DNA of 64,000 nt from Neolewinella xylanilytica (GTDB lineage: Bacteria; Bacteroidota; Bacteroidia; Chitinophagales; Saprospiraceae), in NCBI RefSeq assembly GCF_002934605.1, contig NZ_PTJC01000008.1:36895-100894 (forward strand), in the 5' to 3' direction. The notes under the pieces are model-generated. The model was not told the DNA's origin, searched no databases, and saw only the letters and a program-made list of their open reading frames with translations. Of the stretch, positions 17,206 to 25,939 are shown piece by piece. Position numbers and translations under genes: made by a program. Numbering within the stretch: position 1 is the first letter of the stretch; the number at the start of each line of letters is the position of its first letter.

Positions 17206-18138
17206 TTACCGCAGGCCAAATTTCACCGGTAAGGTAAACAGCACCCGCACCGGTATACCATCCTGTATACCCGGTTCCCACACCGGCATCATATTGACCA
17301 GGCGGACGATCTCCGTGCGGACATCTTCGTTCAGCCCGTATTCGGAGGTAATTTCGCTGACCGAACCGTCGCGCTCGATCACGAAGCTGACTACGGCGGT
17401 CCCTTCCACTCCCATTTCCCGGGCGCGGGGTGGATACTGAATGTGGCGGTACACGAATTCCAACATTTTCCGGTCGGCACACGGTTTCCGTGCGGAATAC
17501 ACCAAAAATTCTTCGCAGCCTGGAAACAGGGGCATTAGCTCCATTGGACCGGGATCCGACGTCTCCAGGGTTTCGCCCGCTGCGTCCACCAATTGGTCCT
17601 GCCGGTAATAAATCGTATCCGCTCCGGCTAAGGAATCGATACGAATGCTTGGACCATCCAATTTGCCCGCCCGGTAATTAGCGGACTTGTACAGCGTTCC
17701 GTCATTCCGGTAGTGCAGCCAGGTTCCCGTTTTTTGCCCTCTTCGGTAGGTGCCGGTTGACGCGACCGCACCGTTGCGGTGGTAGTCAACGTAGATACCT
17801 TCTTCCAAACCATGCACGAAGGTTACCTCGGAGCGAAGGCCTCCCTCGTCAAACCACTTTCTGGCGGGGCCGTTGTTTACCCTCATTTTCTTGTCCGCGA
17901 AGGTGACGTGACCGATCAGCTGATGGGTTTCGGGGAAGTAGGTGCGCCGGACGTACTGTTTATCCGCGGTTACGGAAGTCATCCACTGGTAGGCGGAAGC
18001 AAGTTCCTTTTTCCCCTGGCCCAGGTCGGATTCGTATCGGCCCTTGAATCGCCGGTCTCCTTTCTGGGCGACGAGCGCGGGTGCAAGGCAAATCAGCAGG
18101 GCAATGCAAATCAACAGCTTCAAAGACGTACAAGACAT
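17206..18138 (-). CDS. Exported MORN-repeat protein with TonB C-terminal domain
   Basis: 310 residues. Signal peptide: MSCTSLKLLICIALLICLAP followed by ALVAQ. Residues about 90-180 contain MORN-like/YwqK-type repeats (DEGGLRSEVTFVHGLEEGIY, YHRNGAVASTGTYRRGQKTG, YRNDGTLYKSANYRAGKLDG). The last 90 residues are a TonB_C domain (IQYPPRAREMGVEGTAVVSF, ERDGSVSEITSEYGLNEDV, PVWEPGIQDGIPVRVLFTLP). TonB_C domains without the usual N-terminal membrane anchor are widespread in Bacteroidota periplasmic proteins. Role unknown; a cell-surface or periplasmic protein-contact function is likely. It is divergent from xseA. Confidence 0.85.
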   Translation of the reverse strand: MSCTSLKLLICIALLICLAPALVAQKGDRRFKGRYESDLGQGKKELASAYQWMTSVTADKQYVRRTYFPETHQLIGHVTFADKKMRVNNGPARKWFDEGGLRSEVTFVHGLEEGIYVDYHRNGAVASTGTYRRGQKTGTWLHYRNDGTLYKSANYRAGKLDGPSIRIDSLAGADTIYYRQDQLVDAAGETLETSDPGPMELMPLFPGCEEFLVYSARKPCADRKMLEFVYRHIQYPPRAREMGVEGTAVVSFVIERDGSVSEITSEYGLNEDVRTEIVRLVNMMPVWEPGIQDGIPVRVLFTLPVKFGLR

Positions 18139-18218
18139 AATAACGGGCAGGATTAGGCGGAGTAAAAGTATCTCCGTTACGGCAGATTCACTACCCCAAT
18201 GTGACCTACCTTACCCCC

Positions 18219-19445
18219 ATGGAAACCCTTTCCTTATCCCAACTCACGACCTTCATTCGCCGGGTTTTCGCGCTTAATCTTCCGGAACCCGTATGGATCA
18301 CCGCTGAACTGGCACAGGTCAGCGAAGCCCGTGGGCATACCTGGCTGACCCTGGTAGAAAAATCGGATGCGAACGATAGCATCGTTGCGCAGATGGAGGC
18401 CGTGATCTGGTCGGGCGGACGCAAAAAGCTGCGCAAAAGCCACGGGGCGGGCCTTATAAAGGGCCTGCTGCAGGAGGGCATGTCCGTCAGACTGCGGGTG
18501 ACCGCTTCCTTCCATGAGCGCTACGGACTTAAGCTGGTCGTCGAGGACGTAGACCCCGCCCACACGATCGGTGCCCTCGAACAGCGCCGCCAGGCTACCC
18601 TTACCGCGCTGAATAGCGACGGGTTGCTCGATCGCAACGCCGCACGCCCCCTCCCACCGGTGATCCAGCGGCTGGCGGTAATCAGCTCCGAAACCGCCGC
18701 CGGGCTAGCGGATTTTCAGCGGCAACTCCGAGACAACCCCTACGGCTACGTTTACCGCCAGGAGGTGTACCCCGCGGCGATGCAGGGTGCCCAGACCACC
18801 GAAGAGATCCTGACCCGGCTACGGCAGATCAAACGAAGGGCTTCCGAGTACGATGCCATCGTGATCGTACGCGGCGGCGGCGGAAAAACCGACCTGGCCG
18901 CCTTCGACGACGAGCTACTGTGCCGCGCCGTGGCGGACGGTCCCCTTCCGGTGCTGGCGGGCATCGGACACGAGATCGACGACACCGTTTTGGATCGGGT
19001 GGTCCACCGCAGCCTGAAGACGCCCACCGCCGTTGCCGCCTACCTAGTTGACCGGTCACTGCGGGCGGAGATGCGGGTGCTTCAAATTGGCCGGACGCTA
19101 GATGGGCGCGTGCGTCAAATCCTGCAGGAGGAACGCGATCGATTGGAACGGACGTTACGGTTGGCCTACCAAAGCGGTCAACGTTCCCTGAATACGGCCC
19201 ACCTGCGCACCGGCGCCCTGGAAGAACGGCTGCACAGCCTTACCGCCAGCAACCTAGCCACGGCACGAGAAAAGCTGGACACCAACGAACGGCTGCTGAC
19301 CGCGCTACGACCGGAGACGACGCTGGCGCGCGGTTACGCCCTCTTGGTGCAGGAGGGAAAATTGGTCACGACGGCCAAATCACTCAAAACCGGAGACGTG
19401 GAGGTACGACTACAGGACGGTAAAGCAAAGCTTCGTAAGGATTGA
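18219..19445 (+). CDS. xseA: Exodeoxyribonuclease VII large subunit
   Basis: About 408 residues from ATG 18219; a GTG at 18201 would add six residues. With XseB it degrades single-stranded DNA. Seen: the N-terminal OB fold (LSQLTTFIRRVFALNLPEPV, WITAELAQVSEARGHTWLTL), the catalytic-domain motifs RLAVISSETAAGLADFQRQL, YDAIVIVRGGGGKTDLAAFD and LLCRAVADGPLPVLAGIGHE, then DRVVHRSLKTPTAVAAYLV and a long helical C-terminus, ending in a RGYALLVQEGKLVTTAKSL segment. Usually xseB follows closely in Bacteroidota; here the next gene is convergent ribH and no small subunit is seen, so xseB must be elsewhere. Confidence 0.95.
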   Translation: METLSLSQLTTFIRRVFALNLPEPVWITAELAQVSEARGHTWLTLVEKSDANDSIVAQMEAVIWSGGRKKLRKSHGAGLIKGLLQEGMSVRLRVTASFHERYGLKLVVEDVDPAHTIGALEQRRQATLTALNSDGLLDRNAARPLPPVIQRLAVISSETAAGLADFQRQLRDNPYGYVYRQEVYPAAMQGAQTTEEILTRLRQIKRRASEYDAIVIVRGGGGKTDLAAFDDELLCRAVADGPLPVLAGIGHEIDDTVLDRVVHRSLKTPTAVAAYLVDRSLRAEMRVLQIGRTLDGRVRQILQEERDRLERTLRLAYQSGQRSLNTAHLRTGALEERLHSLTASNLATAREKLDTNERLLTALRPETTLARGYALLVQEGKLVTTAKSLKTGDVEVRLQDGKAKLRKD

Positions 19446-19454
19446 TTGGGCAGC

Positions 19455-19976
19455 TTACCGGCCGAAACCGATCGATGATTTTCCCTGCTTGCTGTTGCGG
19501 TAAAGTTCGGCCATACGGATGGCGGTTACCGCCGCTTCCACGCCCTTGTTGCCGTGCTTGCCACCGGCCCGGTCGAGCGCCTGTTCGTGGGAATTCGGCG
19601 TAAGCACGCCGAAGATGAACGGCTGGCCCGTAGCGATGCTGAGATTGACGAGCCCCTGGCTGACGGCATTGTTAATGTACTCGTCGTGCTTCGTTTCCCC
19701 CTTTATAACGCAACCGAGGCAGATAACGGCATCCACTTTTTCGCGGCCGGCCAGCATACGCGCACCGGCGGGAAGCTCGAAGGTGCCCGGCACCTGGACC
19801 GTCTTGATGTTGTCTTCGGTAGCCCCGTGCTTCAGGAGGGTCTCATGACAACCCGCATAGAGGGCGTGGGTGATATCGGCGTTCCAGTCGGCTACGACGA
19901 TGCCGAAGCGCATCGGGGAAGCGTCGGGTAACTGGGTGTCGTCGTAGCTGCTAAGATTTTTGTGGGCGGAGGCCAT
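19455..19976 (-). CDS. ribH: 6,7-dimethyl-8-ribityllumazine synthase
   Basis: 173 residues from ATG 19976 (MASAHKNLSSYDDTQL); a longer form to 20000 lacks support. Condenses 5-amino-6-ribitylamino-uracil with dihydroxybutanone phosphate, the penultimate step of riboflavin synthesis. The family signature is clear: RFGIVVADWNADITHALYAG, VPGTFELPAGARML, DAVICLGCVIKGETKHDEYI (with GxxIKGxTxHxE), SQGLVNLSIATGQPFIFGVL and the C-terminal GNKGVEAAVTAIRMAELY. Such proteins form 60-mer shells or pentamers/decamers. It is followed convergently by xseA and lies 45 bases downstream of the dehydratase gene on the same strand. Confidence 0.97.
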   Translation of the reverse strand: MASAHKNLSSYDDTQLPDASPMRFGIVVADWNADITHALYAGCHETLLKHGATEDNIKTVQVPGTFELPAGARMLAGREKVDAVICLGCVIKGETKHDEYINNAVSQGLVNLSIATGQPFIFGVLTPNSHEQALDRAGGKHGNKGVEAAVTAIRMAELYRNSKQGKSSIGFGR

Positions 19977-20021
19977 CGGGGTAATTTTGAGACTATACAA
20001 TCGAGTCCCCCCGCCGGTTGC

Positions 20022-20999
20022 TCACGACTGGCCGAACGGCAACCGATCCACGTCCACGTTACCACCCGTGAGGATGATGCCGACCGACTGCCCCCGAAAG
20101 CGCTCGGGGTGCTTCAGAATGGCCGCGAGGGGCACCGCGCAACTCGGCTCCACGATAATCTTCATGCGCTCCCAGATGAGCCGCATCGCGTCGATGATTT
20201 CCTGCTCTTCCACCAGAAATATTTCCGAAACGTAGCGGTGGATGATCGCGAATGTGCGTTCGCCCAGATTGGTTCGCAGCCCGTCGGCCACGGTCAGGTT
20301 GACGGCGTTGCTTTCAATGCGACCGCTGAGGATGCTCCGTGCCGCATCGTCTACCGCCTTTGGTTCGGCTGCGACCACCTCGGCGCGGCGACTGAAGTAG
20401 CGGCCGGCGAGGGCCGTACCCGCTAACAGTCCGCCGCCCCCGACCGGCGCAATGATGGTATCCAGTACCACGTCGGTATCCTCGATCAGCTCCATGGCGC
20501 AGGTGGCCTGTCCGGCGATGACGCCGAAATCATTAAAGGGATGAATGAAGGCCGCGCCGGTTTGCCGCACCACTGCATCCAACGCGGCCTGCCGCTCGTC
20601 GGGGGTATTGTTGCAGTAGGTGATTTCGGCGCCATACTCCTTCACGGCGGCCACCTTGACGCGGGGGGCATCGTGGGGCATCACGATGTAGGCGGGGATG
20701 TGGAGCTCGCGGGCCATGCGCGCTACCGCCTGGGCGTGGTTGCCGCTGCTGTGGGTGGCCAGTCCTCGTTCTCGCTCCTCCGGCCGCAGGCGCAGGGCGG
20801 CCGATGCGGCACCGCGCATTTTGAAAGCGCCGATACGCTGGAAGTTTTCGCACTTGAAAAACAGCTTCGCTCCGGCCTTACGGTCGATACTGGCGTTGGT
20901 CAGGATGGGCGTCCGGTGCACGAAGGGGTGGATAGCCTCGTGGGTAACCAGCAATTCGGCCTGGTTGGGAATCTGGGTTAAGGGGGGAAGTTCGATCAT
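20022..20999 (-). CDS. PLP-dependent threonine/serine dehydratase family protein
   Basis: 325 residues from ATG 20999, directly after the upstream esterase stop (an alternative TTG at 21014 would overlap it). PLP fold type II: the Schiff-base lysine lies in CENFQRIGAFKMRGAASAAL, the substrate loop is THSSGNHAQAVARMA, the phosphate-binding glycine loop is APVGGGGLLAGTALAGRY and the base-ring serine/threonine region is near SVGIILTGGNVDVDRLPF. The length and lack of a C-terminal ACT domain fit catabolic threonine dehydratase or serine racemase. Substrate choice cannot be read from sequence. Part of a minus-strand run with the esterase and PorE-like genes. Confidence 0.9.
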   Translation of the reverse strand: MIELPPLTQIPNQAELLVTHEAIHPFVHRTPILTNASIDRKAGAKLFFKCENFQRIGAFKMRGAASAALRLRPEERERGLATHSSGNHAQAVARMARELHIPAYIVMPHDAPRVKVAAVKEYGAEITYCNNTPDERQAALDAVVRQTGAAFIHPFNDFGVIAGQATCAMELIEDTDVVLDTIIAPVGGGGLLAGTALAGRYFSRRAEVVAAEPKAVDDAARSILSGRIESNAVNLTVADGLRTNLGERTFAIIHRYVSEIFLVEEQEIIDAMRLIWERMKIIVEPSCAVPLAAILKHPERFRGQSVGIILTGGNVDVDRLPFGQS

Positions 21000-21000
21000 A

Positions 21001-21888
21001 CTATTGTGCGGCAAGCCAAGTGGTCACCTCCTCCAACCAACCGGCTACGGGGCCCGGGCGTTCACGCGCCGAACCGAATCCGTGGCCGCCGGTAGCGTAC
21101 ATCCGCAAGTCCGCCCCCACCCCGTGCTCGACGAGCGCCCGGTAATAGGCGAGGGAATTCTCCGGTAGCACGCCCGTATCGTCGGAAGCGTGAATAAGCA
21201 GGGTCGGCGGCGTGAGGCTATCGACGTTTTCCGGCAGGTTGTAGTAACGCAGCGCCTCCTCGGAGGGGGCTTCCCCCAGCAGATTCAGCTGACTTCCCGG
21301 GTGACCGTTCCGTTCGCGATTCATGCGGGTAACGGGGTAGACCAGGATACTGAAGTCCGGACGGGTGGTGACGCCGTCCGCTATTTCGGCGTGTACCGAG
21401 GCCGATCCGGCCAGGTGGCCGCCCGCGGAAAAGCCCATAATCCCCACGTGATCGTTTCCGTAGCCCAGCGAATCGGCCAGCGTCCGGATGCGGCGTATGC
21501 CTGCCTGGGCGTCCGACAGGGCCGCGGTGGATTGGCAGGAGCCGGTGAGACGGGCGGGGAGGCGATGGCTCAGCACAAAAGCGTGGTAACCGTGGGCACT
21601 GAGGTAGCGGGCAATGTCGACGCCCTCGTGGTCCCAGGCCTCGATCGCGTAGCCGCCGCCGGGCACGATCATGACGGCTTTGCCCGTCCCGGCCCGGGGA
21701 ACGGGTGCGTAATAGTGTAGTTGGGGCACGGATACGTCCGTCAACATCGCCCCGATGGCCGAGTCGTAACGGACTAACAGCGGACGATCGGTGAAACAGG
21801 GAATGTCGGTAGTGTATACCGGAAAGATTGTATCCTGGCTATACAGCGGCAGGGTCAGCAAAAGCCCGAGTGCAAGGAATAGCCGCAT
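21001..21888 (-). CDS. Exported alpha/beta hydrolase (esterase/acetyl xylan esterase-like)
   Basis: 295 residues. Signal peptide MRLFLALGLLLTLPLYSQDT. Alpha/beta hydrolase fold with an oxyanion-hole segment AVMIVPGGGYAIEAWDHEGV, the nucleophile elbow VGIMGFSAGGHLAGSASVHA (Ser in GFSAGG), Asp in TPPTLLIHASDDTGVLPENS and His in GHGFGSARERPGPVAGWLEE. The PGGGY and GFSAGGHLA motifs match the BD-FAE/esterase group that removes acetyl or similar groups from plant or algal polysaccharide. Probably periplasmic or secreted. Its stop adjoins the start of the dehydratase gene; the upstream gene ends three bases before. Confidence 0.88.
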   Translation of the reverse strand: MRLFLALGLLLTLPLYSQDTIFPVYTTDIPCFTDRPLLVRYDSAIGAMLTDVSVPQLHYYAPVPRAGTGKAVMIVPGGGYAIEAWDHEGVDIARYLSAHGYHAFVLSHRLPARLTGSCQSTAALSDAQAGIRRIRTLADSLGYGNDHVGIMGFSAGGHLAGSASVHAEIADGVTTRPDFSILVYPVTRMNRERNGHPGSQLNLLGEAPSEEALRYYNLPENVDSLTPPTLLIHASDDTGVLPENSLAYYRALVEHGVGADLRMYATGGHGFGSARERPGPVAGWLEEVTTWLAAQ

Positions 21889-21891
21889 TGC

Positions 21892-24117
21892 TTATCGTTT
21901 GGTGTACCCCAGGTCGGTCAGCTCCAGGATGTAGGGACCGACGAAGCCCAGTTCGGCCGCCCGGTCGCGCACGTATTCGGCCTGCTCGAGGGTGCTGATC
22001 TTATCGACGAAGAATACCGTGAGGGCACCCCGCGCCTCGCTGCCCAGTTCACCCAATTCCCAGGCTTTCTCCCGGTTGAAGTTGCCGGGCCGACTAAAGG
22101 CTCCCAGTTGGACACGGTAATTGCCTGAGGCAACGAATCCAGGATCCGAGATGGTTTTCTGAGCAACGGCGGGGGTAGGTTCCGTTTGGGCCATCACGGG
22201 TTCCATACTTCCCGGAGCGAATTCTATCACGAAGCTACCGGCATACCCCAATTGCCGGGCCGCCTGGGCCGCTTGCTCCGCTTCCCGCCGGGTCTCGAAA
22301 TAACCGACGCGAACGCGGCGGCGGTTGCCATCCCGCTCCACGTTGAGCTCTCCCAAAGCGGCCGTATTTTGGTATGCGGCGAGTTCGGGATCTACCAGCA
22401 GGCTGGCGATCTGTATGCCGAAGGTGCCGCGGGCACGTCTTTCCGGGGCGGCAACGGGCGTATCCGCCGCCGTGGCTTCCACCTCCTCACGGGGCGATAG
22501 GGGCGTCGTTCCGAAGATTTCCGTCCGATCGCTGTCTTCCGTTACCACGTCGAAGATCATGGTTTCGAAGCCGGGTGCCTGCACCGTTACTTCGTAATCG
22601 GTAAAGGGTTCGACCGAGGCGTAGAAGGCGCCGTAGCTGTCACTCCAGGTCGAAGCTTCCTGGCCGGTGCTTTTCTTGATCACCATGACATCGGCATCGA
22701 TCACGGGCGCGCCGCTGACCACGTCGGTCAGGTATCCGCGCATGGTGGTGAGCGTGGGCGGTTTGGCGGGGAGCACCCCGGCCTGGGTGGGGGCCGCCGG
22801 ACCGGCCGACAGGTCGGTACCCGTTTCCTCCCCGGATGCCAGGTCCGTGATGGCCTCCTCGGGCATGATGTAGTAGATGTCTTCCATCCCGCCGCCGCTG
22901 AAGCCGATCCGGTTGGAGGTGACGTAACCGGTGCGGGAATTCCGGTCGAACACAAATCCCATATCGTCGCGGCTGCTGTTGATGGCGTTACCCAGATGGT
23001 AGAGAGCGATCGGTTTGCCGGTGGCCATTTGGGCTCGAAACACGTCGTAGCCACCTAGTCCGTGGTGCCAGCTACTGGAAAAGTAAAGGCTGTGGCCATT
23101 ATAGAACGGGGTGATCTCGTGGCCGCGGCTATTGACCACCGGTCCGAGGTTTTCCGGCACGGCTTCCCAATCGTTGCCCGCTAGTCGGGAGCGGTAGATA
23201 TCGTAGCCGCCGTAGCCGCCGGGCCGGTCGCTGGCAAAATAGATGGTACTGCCGTCCGTCCCGAAGGTACCGTAACCGCTGCTGAAATCATTCCCGTTGA
23301 ACGGCAACGGACGGACATTGCTCCACATTCCCTCCTCGTTCACGTCGGCAACCATCAGGCTGAGGGTTGGTCCGGCTTCGGGGATCAACCGGGTGCCCGG
23401 CGTGAAGTTGTTGCGGGTGAAGACCACTTTACGACCGTCTGGACTGTAGCGTACCGGCCCGATCTGGCTGCCATCGGTGGGCACGTAGCCGAAAGCGAGC
23501 ATGACCGGCGTTTCCAGGCTACCGTCGGGGTTGACGTCGGCCACGTAGGGGCGGTTGATCGTGAGGCCGGCGAACTCGGGGTCCGTGCGACCGCTGTTGA
23601 ACAGCAATTTGCCCTCCCGCGGGATACTGGCCCCGAACTCGGGCATCTCCGTATTGATGGTAAGCTGTTTGGCTACGAAACCCGCGGATTCCTCCCGCTG
23701 GCTCTGGGCGAATTGGGCCCCGGTAATGAAGTGATTACCGATCGTCGGATCTTCCTCGCGGGCGTAGGCCTGGTAAAGCAATTGGGCACCTTCGTACATG
23801 CCGAGTCCGCGCAGGGTGTGGGCGTACCCGAGTAAAGTGGTGGCTTTTACCTTGCGATCCTTCATCGCCTGGCTGTAGTAGATGCGGGCGGTATCCAGTT
23901 CGTTCACCATCCGGTAGGCTTCGGCAATCTGTGCCAGGGCCTCCGGATCGTCGCTTCGGTAGGCCAGTGCGCGTTTGTAGCTGTCGATGGCCAGGTGGTA
24001 GGCTCGCAGCTCCATTTGCTTCTCCCCCGCCTGCATTTCGCTACGAAATTGCGCTCCGAGGGGTAGACAGCAAACAACTACCGCTCCGCAGAGCAGCGAA
24101 CGTATAAGCTTGTTCAT
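21892..24117 (-). CDS. PorE-like envelope protein: TPR, PD40 propeller, CRD, and two SPOR domains
   Basis: 741 residues from ATG 24117. Signal peptide: MNKLIRSLLCGAVVVCCLPL then GAQF. Residues ~25-150 are TPR repeats (LAIDSYKRALAYRSDDPEAL). Residues ~160-430 are PD40/WD40-like blades (RYSPDGRKVVFTRNNF, DGSTIYFASDRPGGYGGYDI, HSLYFSSSWHHGLGGYDVFR). Then a carboxypeptidase-regulatory-like domain (MRGYLTDVVSGAPVIDADVM). The last ~150 residues hold two SPOR-type domains (GTFGIQIASLL; YRVQLGAFSRPGNFNREKA). The order matches PorE of the type IX secretion system, which ends in an OmpA peptidoglycan-binding domain; here SPOR domains replace it. A link to T9SS is inferred from layout only. Confidence 0.82.
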   Translation of the reverse strand: MNKLIRSLLCGAVVVCCLPLGAQFRSEMQAGEKQMELRAYHLAIDSYKRALAYRSDDPEALAQIAEAYRMVNELDTARIYYSQAMKDRKVKATTLLGYAHTLRGLGMYEGAQLLYQAYAREEDPTIGNHFITGAQFAQSQREESAGFVAKQLTINTEMPEFGASIPREGKLLFNSGRTDPEFAGLTINRPYVADVNPDGSLETPVMLAFGYVPTDGSQIGPVRYSPDGRKVVFTRNNFTPGTRLIPEAGPTLSLMVADVNEEGMWSNVRPLPFNGNDFSSGYGTFGTDGSTIYFASDRPGGYGGYDIYRSRLAGNDWEAVPENLGPVVNSRGHEITPFYNGHSLYFSSSWHHGLGGYDVFRAQMATGKPIALYHLGNAINSSRDDMGFVFDRNSRTGYVTSNRIGFSGGGMEDIYYIMPEEAITDLASGEETGTDLSAGPAAPTQAGVLPAKPPTLTTMRGYLTDVVSGAPVIDADVMVIKKSTGQEASTWSDSYGAFYASVEPFTDYEVTVQAPGFETMIFDVVTEDSDRTEIFGTTPLSPREEVEATAADTPVAAPERRARGTFGIQIASLLVDPELAAYQNTAALGELNVERDGNRRRVRVGYFETRREAEQAAQAARQLGYAGSFVIEFAPGSMEPVMAQTEPTPAVAQKTISDPGFVASGNYRVQLGAFSRPGNFNREKAWELGELGSEARGALTVFFVDKISTLEQAEYVRDRAAELGFVGPYILELTDLGYTKR

Positions 24118-24234
24118 AAGACTAAGGTAAGTGTCAATACAAAAATCACGGTCTTTACCGAAAACGATCCGGGCGGCGGGCGCGGGTTTATAGTTGGCAA
24201 ATGAACCAAAACATGTCGAGAGAGTAAGGCAGTT

Positions 24235-24768
24235 ATGCCCAAAACTCAATCCGAACCCGACGATCGGCCAATGATCGTCACCGCCTGGATCGATGCCATT
24301 GACCTAGACCTATTTAACCGACTGCGGAAACGGTTATTTCCCACCGACCTAAATTATTTGTCGGCACACGTTACTTTGTTTCACCATATCCCCGCTACTG
24401 TCCGTCAGGACTTTATCGATTTTTGCCGGGGCTTTTCCGCGGAAACCCCACCGCTGAGCCTGCAGGTCGGCCCTCCGTTCTCCCTGGGGAAAGGGGTGGC
24501 TTACCCGGTTACGAACTCCCAACTTGGCTCTATACGGGAACGGGCGCGGGCCGCTTTCGCCGATCAGTTGACTTCCCAGGACGACCGCCCGTGGAATAAG
24601 CCCCACCTGACCGTTCAAAACAAAGTCACCCCGGAAACGGCAAAGCGGACCTTGCGGGAACTGTCCAGTGATTTTGCACCATTATCGATCACCGCGAAGG
24701 GGCTTGAATTTCACCGCTACGACGGCGGCCCGTGGAAGTTGCTCGAACGGATGCCTTTCCGCGGGTAG
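24235..24768 (+). CDS. 2'-5' RNA ligase/2H phosphoesterase family protein
   Basis: 177 residues from ATG 24235. It carries the two HxT/S-type motifs of the 2H phosphoesterase superfamily: HVTLFHHIPATVRQDF near residue 43 and HLTVQNKVTPETA near residue 124. The spacing of about 80 residues and total length fit single-domain bacterial 2'-5' RNA ligase-like proteins, which hydrolyse 2',3'-cyclic phosphates or join RNA halves. The physiological substrate is not known. It is divergent from the PorE-like gene and ends about 70 bases before gatC; no partner genes of RNA repair are near. Confidence 0.85.
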   Translation: MPKTQSEPDDRPMIVTAWIDAIDLDLFNRLRKRLFPTDLNYLSAHVTLFHHIPATVRQDFIDFCRGFSAETPPLSLQVGPPFSLGKGVAYPVTNSQLGSIRERARAAFADQLTSQDDRPWNKPHLTVQNKVTPETAKRTLRELSSDFAPLSITAKGLEFHRYDGGPWKLLERMPFRG

Positions 24769-24819
24769 CCCGGCAGGCCGATCCAGTCAGACGCGCCGAA
24801 CGGCCGCCGAAGAATCGGC

Positions 24820-24827
24820 TACCTTTG
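24820..24827 (+). promoter_or_regulatory. Bacteroidota -7 promoter element for gatC (TACCTTTG)
   Basis: TACCTTTG fits TAnnTTTG and lies 9 bases before ATG 24837 and 15 before ATG 24843. It would give gatC and the following ABC gene a promoter with little or no 5' leader. Confidence 0.5.
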
Positions 24828-24842
24828 TCGAAAAGAATGCCG

Positions 24843-25133
24843 ATGACCGTTGACGACGAACTAGTATTGCGACTGGCCGATCTTTCCAAACTGGCAATAC
24901 CCCCGGAGCGAATCGAAAAACTTCGGGGCGATCTGGAAAATATTCTGGTGATGGTAGAAAAGCTGAATGAATTAGACCTGGACGGCGTCGAGCCCCTGCG
25001 CTACGTAACCGACGTAGAACAACGGCTCCGTGCCGACACAACAGGCCCCCACCTTCACCGAGCCACGGCTCTGGAAAATGCCCCCGATGGCGACGGGGAA
25101 TTCTTCCGGGTACCTCGCGTCATCAATCATTAA
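24843..25133 (+). CDS. gatC: Asp-tRNA(Asn)/Glu-tRNA(Gln) amidotransferase subunit C
   Basis: 96 residues from ATG 24843 ([20 protein letters not shown]); ATG 24837 would add two residues. GatC is the small subunit that wraps around GatA and GatB; the complex converts mischarged Glu-tRNA-Gln or Asp-tRNA-Asn. The family pattern is [20 protein letters not shown], an [18 protein letters not shown] segment, LR.D and the C-terminal [16 protein letters not shown] (usual NAP....FF.VP). A promoter element lies just before the start. gatA and gatB are not in the window. It is followed after 11 bases by an ABC ATPase gene. Confidence 0.95.
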   Translation: MTVDDELVLRLADLSKLAIPPERIEKLRGDLENILVMVEKLNELDLDGVEPLRYVTDVEQRLRADTTGPHLHRATALENAPDGDGEFFRVPRVINH

Positions 25134-25144
25134 TCTACCCCCCT

Positions 25145-25876
25145 ATGCCTGCCGTCATCAACATCACCCAGTTAACCAAGACCTACATTATGGGCCAGAC
25201 GGAAGTCCGGGCGCTGCGGGGCATCGACCTCCAGATCCAGACCAACGAGTATGTCGCGCTCATGGGGCCTTCCGGTTCGGGTAAATCCACCCTGATGAAT
25301 TTGCTGGGTTGCCTGGACACCCCGACCTCCGGTTCCTACCTCCTGGACGGCCGCGACGTCAGCCGGATGGAAGATGCCGAGCTCGCCAATATCCGCAACG
25401 AAAAGATCGGCTTCGTATTCCAGACCTTTAACCTGCTCCCCCGGCAAACCACGCTGGAGAACGTGGCCCTCCCCCTGGTTTACGCCGGACTGGGTAAGGG
25501 CGAGCGACAAGCGCGGGCCGCCGAGGTGCTTGCCTCCGTGGGACTGGGCGACCGGCTCGACCACCGTCCGAACGAGCTATCGGGCGGCCAACGGCAGCGC
25601 GTAGCCATCGCCCGCGCCCTGGTAAATAATCCCGCCATTATTCTGGCGGATGAACCCACCGGTAACCTGGACACCAAGACCTCGATCGAGATTATGGAAA
25701 TCTTCGAGGATATCCAGTCACGGGGCAATACCGTCATCCTGGTCACCCACGAACCCGACATTGCCGAGCACGCCCACCGCATCGTCCGCTTGCGCGACGG
25801 AGAAGTGGAAAGCGACGAGGCGAACGATCACATAATTCGCGCCAGCGATCCGACGCATCGTTACAATCAGGCCTGA
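25145..25876 (+). CDS. ABC transporter ATP-binding protein, MacB/LolD type
   Basis: 243 residues. Walker [11 protein letters not shown]-loop [20 protein letters not shown], signature [19 protein letters not shown], Walker [12 protein letters not shown] and the H-loop [10 protein letters not shown] are complete. The PTGNLD sequence after Walker B and the length mark the MacB/LolD/FtsE group, which powers lipoprotein release or export of substrates through FtsX-like permeases. No FtsX-like permease gene lies beside it, so its partner must be elsewhere. The sequence after the H-loop ends without further domains. It follows gatC by 11 bases and precedes the lipid A genes. Confidence 0.93.
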   Translation: MPAVINITQLTKTYIMGQTEVRALRGIDLQIQTNEYVALMGPSGSGKSTLMNLLGCLDTPTSGSYLLDGRDVSRMEDAELANIRNEKIGFVFQTFNLLPRQTTLENVALPLVYAGLGKGERQARAAEVLASVGLGDRLDHRPNELSGGQRQRVAIARALVNNPAIILADEPTGNLDTKTSIEIMEIFEDIQSRGNTVILVTHEPDIAEHAHRIVRLRDGEVESDEANDHIIRASDPTHRYNQA

Positions 25877-25881
25877 CGTGC

Positions 25882-25889
25882 TATCTTTG
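25882..25889 (+). promoter_or_regulatory. Bacteroidota -7 promoter element for the lpxC-fabZ operon (TATCTTTG)
   Basis: TATCTTTG matches TAnnTTTG, 50 bases before the lpxC ATG at 25940, giving a leader of about 45 bases. The element lies only six bases after the stop of the ABC gene. Confidence 0.5.
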
Positions 25890-25939
25890 CGCGCATATTA
25901 GCCGGACAGCTGTGTCCGGCCGCCGTTACGATAGTATAT

